A stretch of DNA of 7,242 nucleotides, taken from positions 1-7,242 of the forward strand of contig CAKUPI010000091.1 in assembly GCA_934675045.1 (NCBI GenBank), written 5' to 3'. The notes under the pieces were generated by a model. That model searched no databases and was not told the origin of the DNA. It saw nothing but the letters and a program-made list of their open reading frames with translations. Of the stretch, positions 1 to 6,059 are shown piece by piece. The DNA is from an uncultured Eubacteriales bacterium (lineage in GTDB: Bacteria; Bacillota; Clostridia; Oscillospirales; Butyricicoccaceae). Positions within the stretch are counted from its first letter, which is position 1; each line of letters starts with the position of its first letter. Position numbers and translations under genes: made by a program.

Positions 1-1043
1 GGGCTGCCCGCCTCGGCCTCCAGCAGGCGGTAGGCGCCCAGCCCGACGTACAGCTTGACTCCGGTGCCGGAGACCGTTTCACACCACCACCGGAGCAGCT
101 CGGCGTATTCGCCCTCGCGGCCGCCGGTGGGCCAGTAAAGCTGCGGGGCGATGTAGTCGACAAGGCCCGATTTGACCCAGCCGCGGCTGTCGGCGTAATG
201 GTCATAGTAGGATTGACCGCCGACGGTGCGGCTCCCCAGCGGATTTTTCGACCGATTGGCCCAGATGCCAAAGGGAGAAATGCCGACCTGCACGCCGGGG
301 TTGATCTCCTTCACTCCCCGGTAGAGCCGGGAAACAAACTGCGTCACGGCGTCGCGGCGGAAGTCACCGAGGTCAGAGAACCGGCCGCCATAGGCGGCAT
401 AGGCCCCGGCGTCGTCAAAATCGGCGCCGGGGTAGAAGTAGTCGTCAAGGTGCAGGCCGTCGACCGGATAGCTTTTCACGATTTCCAGCATGCCGTCCAA
501 AATGAGCGCTTGCGCCTGCGGAAGGCCTGGGTCAAAGTACAGGCAGCCGTCGCTGTGAAAGCGGACAAGCTCGGGCCGGCTGCGCGCCGGGTGTCCCTCG
601 GCCAGCCTTGAAAGGGCCTCTTCACGGCTTTTGGCCGCGCCCCGCGTCACCCGGTAGGGGTTGCACCACGCATGGATTTTAAGGCCGCGGGCATGTCCCG
701 CCTCGATAAAATACCCGAGCGGGTCAAAGCCGCCGTCGGGCGCCTTGCCCTGCGTGCCCGTCAGATACTCGCTCCACGGAAACAGGGCAGAGGGATAGAG
801 GGAGTCGGCGCAGGGACGGACCTGCAAGACAACGGCGTTTAGCCCGCAGCGCTCGGCGAGGTCGAGCAGCGCGTCGGCCTCGCGCCGGAGCGCGTCGGCC
901 GTCAGGCCCTTTTGCGAGGGGTAGTCGAGGTTGTAAACGCTGGACACCCACAGGGCGCGAAACTCGGGCTCAGCCGCCGCCGCGCCGATGCTCAGCGCGG
1001 CCAGCAGGACCAGCAGACACAGTACAAGCCGGTGAGGTTTCAT
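1..1043 (-). CDS. Secreted glycosyl-hydrolase-like 10 (GHL10/DUF187) protein, C-terminus cut by window edge
   Basis: I translated this minus-strand frame by hand: 347 codons are open from the ATG at 1043 to the left edge, with no stop. Residues 1-25 form a signal peptide: a short basic start (KPHR), a Leu/Ala-rich core and an Ala-rich probable signal peptidase I site before EPEF. No lipobox cysteine is suitably placed. The rest matches the GHL10 TIM-barrel family (YngK of Bacillus, YddW/DigH of E. coli): FRALWVSSVYNLDYPS (28-43), HAWCNPYR (124-131), DGLHLDDYFYP (195-205, acidic pair D200/D201), GISPFGIW (254-261) and DYIAPQLYW (296-304). E. coli DigH cleaves peptidoglycan glycan strands lacking stem peptides, so an extracytoplasmic wall-hydrolase role is plausible but inferred. 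An AGGGAG ribosome site lies 6 nt upstream of the start. The gene diverges from pdxK. Any C-terminal anchoring or repeat domain would lie outside the window. Confidence 0.9.
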   Translation of the reverse strand, partial: MKPHRLVLCLLVLLAALSIGAAAAEPEFRALWVSSVYNLDYPSQKGLTADALRREADALLDLAERCGLNAVVLQVRPCADSLYPSALFPWSEYLTGTQGKAPDGGFDPLGYFIEAGHARGLKIHAWCNPYRVTRGAAKSREEALSRLAEGHPARSRPELVRFHSDGCLYFDPGLPQAQALILDGMLEIVKSYPVDGLHLDDYFYPGADFDDAGAYAAYGGRFSDLGDFRRDAVTQFVSRLYRGVKEINPGVQVGISPFGIWANRSKNPLGSRTVGGQSYYDHYADSRGWVKSGLVDYIAPQLYWPTGGREGEYAELLRWWCETVSGTGVKLYVGLGAYRLLEAEAGS

Positions 1044-1081
1044 GGAAAACTCCCTTTCTGAAAGAAAAATAACCCTTTTTC

Positions 1082-1110
1082 ATTATACCGGATCGCGGGG
1101 GAAAAAGCAG
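1082..1110 (-). promoter_or_regulatory. Probable promoter of the GHL10 gene
   Basis: Read on the minus strand, a perfect TATAAT occupies 1087-1082. The hexamer 17 bp upstream (1110-1105, CTGCTT) is a poor -35 with only the central T and G matching TTGACA. Transcription would start near 1075, giving a leader of about 30 nt before the ATG at 1043. The -10 is convincing. The weak -35 suggests low activity or help from an activator, which is inference. Confidence 0.5.
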
Positions 1111-1169
1111 TCGTTTGGCCGCAAATTCCCCCTTTTATCTAAAATAGCATAAAATCCTGTGCAAATCGG

Positions 1170-1199
1170 TTGACAAAGGCAAGAGCAAGTCCATATAAT
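1170..1199 (+). promoter_or_regulatory. Consensus sigma-A-type promoter of pdxK-buk-radC
   Basis: A perfect -35 (TTGACA, 1170-1175) and a perfect -10 (TATAAT, 1194-1199) are separated by 18 bp. The expected start is near 1206, giving a leader of about 38 nt to the pdxK ATG. AT-rich sequence at 1133-1154, upstream of the -35, might act as an UP-like element. I see no operator palindrome over the hexamers, so expression is probably strong and constitutive. Confidence 0.85.
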
Positions 1200-1229
1200 G
1201 AAAGAGGCTGTCTCGGTAATTACATTGGC

Positions 1230-1243
1230 AAAGGGGACCCTTT
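1230..1243 (+). promoter_or_regulatory. pdxK ribosome-binding site embedded in a short inverted repeat
   Basis: The Shine-Dalgarno AAAGGGG (1230-1236) sits 7 nt before the pdxK ATG at 1244. The stretch AAAGGGGACCCTTT is self-complementary (AAAGGG against CCCTTT). In RNA it could fold into 5 bp closed by a GGAC tetraloop, ending directly at the start codon. The ribosome site is clear. Whether the hairpin is stable enough to matter is uncertain, because three of its five pairs are A-U. Confidence 0.6.
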
Positions 1244-2077
1244 ATGCAAAAAAAAATCGCCGCGGTTCATGATATTTCCGGCTTCGGACGCTGTTCGCTG
1301 ACGACGGCCATCGCCGTGCTGTCTGCCTGCGGGCACCAGTGCTGTCCGGTGCCGTCCGCCGTGCTGTCCGCACATACCGCCTACGAGGGCATCACTTACC
1401 GTGACCTGACGGAGGACCTGCCGGGCTATGTCGGCAGCTTTGAAAAGCTGGGGCTGCGTTTTAACGCCATCTATTCGGGCTACTTAAGCTCGGGCCGGCA
1501 AATCGAGCAGGTCGTCCATCTGGCAGAGCGCTGTGCGGCTGACGGCTGCATCACGCTTGTCGACCCGGTGATGGGCGACAACGGAAAGCCCTACTCGGTG
1601 GCGCAGGACAAGAGCTTTGTCAGCGACATGCGGGCGCTGTGCCGCCACGCCGACGTCATTACGCCCAACGTCACCGAGGTGGCCATGCTGCTGGGCGAGG
1701 ACCCCCGCAGCTTTGGCGAGGGGCGTCAGGACATGCTGAAGGCCATGCGCCGTCTGGCCGTGCTCGGGCCGCGGGACATCATTGTCACCGGCCTGCGCGA
1801 GGAAGGGCGCATCGGCGCCTGCTACTACCACGCACAGAGCGGGCAGAGCGGCTTTTGCTTTGCCGGCGAGGTGCCCGCCTATTTCCCGGGAACGGGAGAC
1901 CTGTTTGCTTCGGTGCTGCTCGGCGTTTTGCTGCGCGACGGCGAAAGCCTGCAAAGCAGCACGGCGCGCGCCGTGGATTTTGTACACGACTGCGCGCAGT
2001 ACACGCTCGAGCAGGGGACGCCGCCCATCGACGGCGTTCAGTTTGAATGTCTTCTTGATCGCCTGATCAAGCAATAA
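1244..2077 (+). CDS. pdxK: Pyridoxal/pyridoxamine kinase (PdxK/PdxY type, ribokinase fold)
   Basis: This cytoplasmic kinase phosphorylates the 5'-hydroxyl of pyridoxal, pyridoxamine or pyridoxine with ATP, feeding PLP salvage. The 277-residue product has normal family length and all expected landmarks. HDISGFGRCSLT (9-20) is the family's N-terminal substrate-side signature. A DPVMGDNG block lies at 107-114 and TPNVTE at 140-145 in the nucleotide-binding half. The PfkB-family GTGD motif is at 216-219, with D219 the expected catalytic base. The ATG at 1244 is chosen because MQKKIAAVHDISG matches the usual start of the family and a strong ribosome site sits 7 nt upstream. It is the first gene of a probable operon with buk, 18 bp downstream. 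Exact vitamer preference cannot be read from the sequence; clostridial homologues are often labelled pyridoxamine kinase. No damage or unusual residues were seen. Confidence 0.92.
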   Translation: MQKKIAAVHDISGFGRCSLTTAIAVLSACGHQCCPVPSAVLSAHTAYEGITYRDLTEDLPGYVGSFEKLGLRFNAIYSGYLSSGRQIEQVVHLAERCAADGCITLVDPVMGDNGKPYSVAQDKSFVSDMRALCRHADVITPNVTEVAMLLGEDPRSFGEGRQDMLKAMRRLAVLGPRDIIVTGLREEGRIGACYYHAQSGQSGFCFAGEVPAYFPGTGDLFASVLLGVLLRDGESLQSSTARAVDFVHDCAQYTLEQGTPPIDGVQFECLLDRLIKQ

Positions 2078-2085
2078 AGGGAAGG
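2076..2085 (+). promoter_or_regulatory. Ribosome-binding region that decides the buk start
   Basis: AAAGGGAAGG overlaps the last two bases of the pdxK stop codon and offers two Shine-Dalgarno cores. AAGG at 2082-2085 is 10 nt from the ATG at 2096. AAAGGG at 2076-2081 is 8 nt from an in-frame TTG at 2090. ATG is the stronger initiator, so 2096 is preferred. An out-of-frame ATG at 2086 directly abuts the purine run. Confidence 0.6.
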
Positions 2086-2095
2086 ATGTTTGTTT

Positions 2096-3157
2096 ATGCT
2101 GATTCTCGCCATCAATCTGGGCTCTACCTCAAGCAAATACGCCGTTTACCGCGATACGGAACCGGTCTTTGTCGAGACCATACGCCACCCCAAGGAGGAG
2201 TTGGCGGGGTTTCCCGACATCATCAGCCAAAAGGACTACCGCCGCAAGGCGCTGCTGGACGGCGTGCGGGAGCAGGGGGTCGACATCCAGACGCTGGACG
2301 CCGTTGTGGCGCGCGGCGGGCTGACCCGTCCGCTACCCGGAGGCACCTTTGTCATTGACGAGGCCATGCTGGAGGCCCTCGAGGACCCGCAGGCGGCCAA
2401 GCACGCCTCGTCGCTGAGCGGCATCATCGCCTATGACATCGCCTGTAACCTCAAGGTGCCCGTCTTTACCGTCGACCCCGTCGTCACGGACGAGCTGGAG
2501 CCGCTGGCCCGCATTTCGGGCTATGACGGCATTGAGCGCGTGTCCATCTTCCACGCGCTCAACCAGAAGGCGGTGGCCCGGGCGGCTGCCCGGCAGCTGG
2601 GCAAAAAATACGAGGAGCTCAACCTGATCGTCGCGCACATGGGCGGCGGCGTCAGCGTGGGCGCGCACAGAAACGGCCGCGTGGTCGACGTCAACAACTG
2701 TCTGGACGGCGACGGCCCCTTCTCGCCCGAGCGCGCCGGCGGCCTGCCCGTCGTGTCGGTGCTCGATTTGTGCTGCAGCGGAAAATACACCCGCAAAGAG
2801 CTGTATGACATGTTTGTCAAAAAGGGCGGCTTCTACTCCTACCTCGGCGTGAACGACGGCCGCAAGGCCGAGGAAATGGCCGCGTCCGGCGACGAAAAGG
2901 CCAATCTGGTGCTCGACGCGATGGCCTATCAGGTGGCCAAGGAAATCGGCGCCTGCGCCGCCGTGCTGTCCGGCAGGGTAGACGGCATTGCGCTGACGGG
3001 CGGTCTGGCTTACAGCAAGCGCCTGACGGCCGCCATTGCGGAGCGGGTTTCCTTTATCGCGGAAGTCCTGCTCTTCCCGGGCGAAAACGAGATGCTGGCG
3101 CTGGTCGAGGGCGCGCTGCGGGCGCTGCGCGGCGAAGAAGAGGCCAAACGCTTTTAA
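2096..3157 (+). CDS. buk: Butyrate kinase
   Basis: Butyrate kinase converts butyryl-phosphate and ADP to butyrate and ATP, the energy-yielding last step of the Ptb-Buk butyrate route. The 353-residue product has full family length and is an ASKHA-fold acyl-phosphate kinase. Phosphate loop 1 is NLGSTSSK (7-14); the second nucleotide motif is AHMGGGVSVGAHRNG (180-194), followed by the family block NNCLDGDGPFSPERAGGLP (200-218). The adenosine-side motif ALTGGLAYS is at 299-307. The GPFSPER block separates it from acetate kinase. Residue 8 is Leu where the textbook loop has Pro (NPGSTSTK). An in-frame TTG at 2090 would add two residues. Phosphotransbutyrylase (ptb), normally adjacent, is absent here: pdxK precedes and radC follows. 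Either ptb lies elsewhere or this is a paralogue acting on branched-chain acyl-phosphates; the sequence does not decide. Confidence 0.93.
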   Translation: MLILAINLGSTSSKYAVYRDTEPVFVETIRHPKEELAGFPDIISQKDYRRKALLDGVREQGVDIQTLDAVVARGGLTRPLPGGTFVIDEAMLEALEDPQAAKHASSLSGIIAYDIACNLKVPVFTVDPVVTDELEPLARISGYDGIERVSIFHALNQKAVARAAARQLGKKYEELNLIVAHMGGGVSVGAHRNGRVVDVNNCLDGDGPFSPERAGGLPVVSVLDLCCSGKYTRKELYDMFVKKGGFYSYLGVNDGRKAEEMAASGDEKANLVLDAMAYQVAKEIGACAAVLSGRVDGIALTGGLAYSKRLTAAIAERVSFIAEVLLFPGENEMLALVEGALRALRGEEEAKRF

Positions 3158-3158
3158 G

Positions 3159-3177
3159 CCGGCCGCTCAAGCGCCGG
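3159..3177 (+). other. Small intercistronic hairpin between buk and radC
   Basis: CCGG (3159-3162) and CGC (3164-3166) pair with GCG (3171-3173) and CCGG (3174-3177) around a TCAA loop, with C3163 bulged. No T-run follows, so this is not an intrinsic terminator. It ends 6 nt before the radC Shine-Dalgarno and could influence mRNA stability or radC translation. In a GC-rich gap, such a stem may also be chance. Confidence 0.35.
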
Positions 3178-3193
3178 AAAGGCAGGTGAGTCT

Positions 3194-3883
3194 GTGAGCT
3201 GCGATAACATCCACAAAAAACACCGCGAGCGCACCAAGGCCCGCTTTTTGGCCGAGGGAATGGATCATTTGCCGCCGCACAACGCCATGGAGCTGCTGCT
3301 CTTTTACGCCATTCCGCAGGGGGACGTCAACGCGCTGGCGCACCGGCTCATTGACCACTTCGGCGGCTTTGCACCGGCCATCGACGCTTCCTACGAGCAG
3401 CTTTTGGAGGTCGAGGGGGTCGGCCCCCATACGGCGTCGTTGCTCAAGCTCATTCCGGCGGCGGCGCGGTACTATACGGCCGACAAATGCCGCGACATCT
3501 GCATCGACAGCACGGAAAAGGCGGCGCAGTACTTTATGGACCTCTACCTTGGCGTCAACGAGGAGCAGGTGTATCTGGCCTGTCTGGACGGGAAATGCAA
3601 GGTGCTGTCCACGGTGCTGCTGCACCGCGGCAGCGTCAATGCGGTGGAAATCCACCTGCGCAAGCTGGTGCAGACGGCGCTGCGCTGCAACGCCGTCGGT
3701 ATTCTGGTGGCCCACAACCATCCGGGCGGCATCGCGCTGCCCTCGCAGGAGGATTTGGTGACGACCGAGCGCATCATACGCGCCGTGTCGCCGCTGGGCA
3801 TCGACTTTGTCGACCATATCATCGTCGCCGACAACGATGTCGTCTCGCTGTCGCAGTCGGGCTGCATATCCAAGCACCGCTGA
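3194..3883 (+). CDS. radC: RadC family JAMM/MPN+ protein (UPF0758)
   Basis: The 229-residue product has the usual RadC length and layout. The basic N-terminal HKKHRERTKARF (8-19) leads into a UPF0758 helical region and a helix-hairpin-helix (LLEVEGVGPHT, 70-80), suggesting DNA contact. The C-terminal half is a JAMM/MPN+ metal-dependent domain: HNHPGGIALPSQED (174-187) supplies zinc ligands H174, H176 and D187 plus S184, with E152 the likely upstream acidic residue. The full active-site set is therefore present. The name comes from an old E. coli allele, and a direct repair role has not held up; the family's biochemical role remains unsettled. The GTG at 3194 is chosen because an AGGTGAG site ends 3 nt upstream and the next in-frame ATG would delete the conserved basic segment. 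It lies 36 bp after buk, probably on the same transcript, and is followed by a terminator. Confidence 0.9.
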   Translation: MSCDNIHKKHRERTKARFLAEGMDHLPPHNAMELLLFYAIPQGDVNALAHRLIDHFGGFAPAIDASYEQLLEVEGVGPHTASLLKLIPAAARYYTADKCRDICIDSTEKAAQYFMDLYLGVNEEQVYLACLDGKCKVLSTVLLHRGSVNAVEIHLRKLVQTALRCNAVGILVAHNHPGGIALPSQEDLVTTERIIRAVSPLGIDFVDHIIVADNDVVSLSQSGCISKHR

Positions 3884-3898
3884 AGCAAACCGATGTTC

Positions 3899-3926
3899 AA
3901 AGCCGGGGAAAATCCCCGGCTTTTTC
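3899..3926 (+). terminator. Strong intrinsic terminator after radC
   Basis: An 11-bp perfect stem (3899-3909 paired with 3913-3923) built on AGCCGGGGA/TCCCCGGCT has an AAA loop and runs into TTTTT (3921-3925). It begins 15 bp after the radC stop and separates the pdxK-buk-radC transcript from the SOS promoter downstream. The minus strand has only a short T-run, so termination is chiefly in the plus direction. Confidence 0.93.
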
Positions 3927-3981
3927 TCTGCGCGCGCATGAAGCGGAAGGGGCGGGGAAGGCTGAACGAGAGGGAAAAACC

Positions 3982-4010
3982 TTGCACGGGAACAATTGTT
4001 CTGGTATACT
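3982..4010 (+). promoter_or_regulatory. Extended -10 promoter of uvrBA
   Basis: A -35-like TTGCAC (3982-3987) and a TATACT -10 (4005-4010) are spaced by 17 bp. TGG immediately precedes the -10, giving an extended -10 element. A second TATAAT-like hexamer overlaps at 4010-4015 but lacks a -35 at good distance. Start is expected near 4017, about 30 nt before the uvrB ATG. The weak -35 and strong -10 fit a promoter controlled by the LexA site in its spacer. Confidence 0.75.
3990..4001. promoter_or_regulatory. LexA (SOS) operator upstream of uvrB
   Basis: GAACAATTGTTC is a perfect 12-bp palindrome matching the Gram-positive LexA/DinR consensus GAAC-N4-GTTC. It lies wholly inside the 17-bp spacer of the uvrB promoter, so bound LexA would block RNA polymerase. 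uvrB and uvrA are classic SOS targets in Firmicutes, which makes the assignment strong even without a lexA gene in view. Confidence 0.88.
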
Positions 4011-4046
4011 ATAATGCGGATACACTTGCAGAAAGGGGGAGGGAAC

Positions 4047-6029
4047 ATGCCGGATTTTAAGCTGGTCAGCGACTACAAGCCGGCAGGCGGACAGCCGAAG
4101 GCCATTGAAGCGCTGGCGCGCGGCGTTCAGATGGGGATGGAGGAGCAGACCATGCTGGGCGTCACCGGCGCGGGCAAGACCTTTGTCATGGCCAATGTAA
4201 TCGAGCAGGTCAAAAAGCCGACCCTTGTGCTGACCCACAACAAAACGCTGGCGGCGCAGCTTTGCTCGGAGTTCCGCGAGTTTTTTCCGGAAAACGCCGT
4301 GGAGTTTTTTGTCTCGTATTACGACTATTACCAGCCGGAGGCGTACATTCCCTCGACAGACACCTATATCGAAAAGGATTCCGACGTCAACGCCGAGCTT
4401 GACCGGCTGCGCCACTCGGCCACCTCGGCGCTGTTCGAGCGCCGCGACGTCATCATTGTCGCCAGCGTGTCCTGCATTTACTCGCTGGGCAACCCCATCG
4501 ATTACGCCAAAATGGTGGTATCGCTGCGCACCGGGCAGGAGTACGACCGCGACGCCGTCTGCCGCAAGCTGGTCGAGATTCAGTACGAGCGCAACGACGT
4601 CAATTTTGAGCGCAACCGCTTTCGCGTGCGGGGCGACACACTGGAAATCCGGCCGGCCTACACCGACGACTTTGCCGTTCGGGTGGAGTTCTTCGGCGAC
4701 GAGGTGGAGCGCATCTCGGAAATCAACCCCCTGACCGGCGCCGTGCAGCGCATTGTCAACCACATTGCCATTTATCCGGCTTCGCACTATGTCACCCCCA
4801 AGGACAAGCTGGAAGAGGCGCTGGTCGACATCGAAAACGAAATGGAGGAGCGCTGCCGCTGGTTCCGCCAGAACAACAAGCTGCTCGAGGAGCAGCGTCT
4901 GCGCCAGCGCACCACCTACGACATGGAAATGCTGCGCGAAATCGGGTTTTGCAGCGGCATCGAGAACTATTCGCGCGTGCTGTCGCGCCGCGCGCCCGGC
5001 TCGGCCCCCTTTACCCTGATGGACTACTTCCCCAAAGATTACCTGCTCTTCATTGACGAATCGCACGTCATGCTGCCGCAGGTGCGCGCCATGTACCACG
5101 GCGACCGCGCCCGCAAGGAAATGCTGGTCGACTACGGCTTCCGCCTGCCGTCGGCCTTTGACAACCGGCCGCTGACCTTTCCGGAGTTTCAGGCGCACAT
5201 CAATCAGGTGGTGTACGTCAGCGCAACGCCAGGCGAGTACGAGCGCGAGCGCTCGTCGCAGCTGGTCGAGCAGATCATCCGGCCGACCGGCCTGCTCGAC
5301 CCCGAGGTCGAGGTGCGGCCCATCGAGGGGCAGATGGACGATTTGACGGCCGAGATCCGCCTGCGCGAAAAAAAGAACCAGCGCGTCCTCATCACAACGC
5401 TGACCAAGCGCATGGCCGAGGATTTAACCGATTTCCTGTCGGAGCGGGGCGTCAGGGTCCGGTATATGCACCACGACATCGACACCATCGAGCGCATGCA
5501 GCTGCTGCGCGACCTGCGTCTGGGCGAATATCAGGTGCTGGTGGGCATCAACCTGCTGCGCGAGGGCCTGGACCTGCCCGAGGTGTCGCTGGTCGCCATT
5601 CTGGACGCCGACAAAGAGGGCTTTCTGCGCAGCCAGACCTCTTTAATACAGACCATCGGGCGCGCGGCGCGCAATGCCGAGGGCCGGGTCATCATGTACG
5701 CGGACACCGTGACGCCTTCGATGCAGGCGGCCATCGACGAAACCAACCGCCGCCGCGAGATTCAGCACGCCTTCAACCTGGAGCACGGCATCGTCCCCCA
5801 AACGGTCTATAAGGGCGTGCGCGACGTCATCGAAATTTCGCAGGGAGCGGAAAAGCTGCCCGCGCACAGCCAGCAGAAAATGTCGGATGCAGCCCGCAGG
5901 GCGGCCATTCAGCGCATGGAAAAGGAAATGCGCGAGGCGTCCAAAATGCTGGAGTTCGAATACGCCGCCGTGTTGCGCGACCGCATCAAGGAAATGCGCG
6001 CCGAGCTGGAAAAGCAGGAAAACAAGTAA
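4047..6029 (+). CDS. uvrB: Excinuclease ABC subunit B, UvrB
   Basis: UvrB is the helicase-like subunit of nucleotide excision repair. UvrA loads it, it probes the damaged strand with its beta-hairpin, and it then recruits UvrC for incision. The 660-residue product has full family length. Walker A is GVTGAGKT (38-45). The beta-hairpin [13 protein letters not shown] starts at residue 91, with its conserved tyrosines. DESH (337-340) is Walker B, followed by the family stretch through GDRARKE and [11 protein letters not shown]. Helicase motif VI is QTIGRAAR (ending at R542). A UVR domain (about 619-655) ends the protein and mediates UvrC contact. The frame is open upstream to a TTG at 3996, but that lies within the LexA box and upstream of the expected transcript start. 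The ATG at 4047, preceded by AAAGGGGGAGGG, is correct. uvrA follows after 30 bp. Confidence 0.97.
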   Translation: MPDFKLVSDYKPAGGQPKAIEALARGVQMGMEEQTMLGVTGAGKTFVMANVIEQVKKPTLVLTHNKTLAAQLCSEFREFFPENAVEFFVSYYDYYQPEAYIPSTDTYIEKDSDVNAELDRLRHSATSALFERRDVIIVASVSCIYSLGNPIDYAKMVVSLRTGQEYDRDAVCRKLVEIQYERNDVNFERNRFRVRGDTLEIRPAYTDDFAVRVEFFGDEVERISEINPLTGAVQRIVNHIAIYPASHYVTPKDKLEEALVDIENEMEERCRWFRQNNKLLEEQRLRQRTTYDMEMLREIGFCSGIENYSRVLSRRAPGSAPFTLMDYFPKDYLLFIDESHVMLPQVRAMYHGDRARKEMLVDYGFRLPSAFDNRPLTFPEFQAHINQVVYVSATPGEYERERSSQLVEQIIRPTGLLDPEVEVRPIEGQMDDLTAEIRLREKKNQRVLITTLTKRMAEDLTDFLSERGVRVRYMHHDIDTIERMQLLRDLRLGEYQVLVGINLLREGLDLPEVSLVAILDADKEGFLRSQTSLIQTIGRAARNAEGRVIMYADTVTPSMQAAIDETNRRREIQHAFNLEHGIVPQTVYKGVRDVIEISQGAEKLPAHSQQKMSDAARRAAIQRMEKEMREASKMLEFEYAAVLRDRIKEMRAELEKQENK

Positions 6030-6059
6030 AAATAGCACCGCCTTGGAGGAACAATCGCA

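Noticed and set aside
198..611. 137-codon plus-strand open frame at the left of the window
   Set aside because: It is antisense to the GHL10 gene, whose minus-strand translation matches family motifs throughout. No ribosome site precedes it.
1133..1154. AT-rich inverted repeat TTTTAT/ATAAAA with a 10-nt spacer, considered as an operator or terminator
   Set aside because: Arms of 6 bp made of A/T are easily found by chance, and there is no GC stem for a terminator. At most it may act as an AT-rich upstream element for the pdxK promoter.
1200..1243. Possible riboswitch or PLP-responsive leader before pdxK
   Set aside because: The predicted leader is under 40 nt, too short for a known riboswitch aptamer, and no terminator-antiterminator pair is visible.
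4010..4015. TATAAT considered as the main -10 of uvrB
   Set aside because: No -35-like hexamer lies 16-18 bp upstream. The overlapping TATACT at 4005-4010 has both an extended TGG and a TTGCAC at 17 bp.
3167..4048. 293-codon minus-strand open frame opposite radC
   Set aside because: It is a shadow of radC and runs across the terminator and SOS promoter. It has no recognisable domain.
3897..5198. 433-codon open frame on the minus strand opposite the start of uvrB
   Set aside because: It overlaps most of the first half of a certain uvrB gene as well as the terminator and LexA box. Its product is low-complexity with no family resemblance. Long antisense frames are expected in GC-rich DNA.
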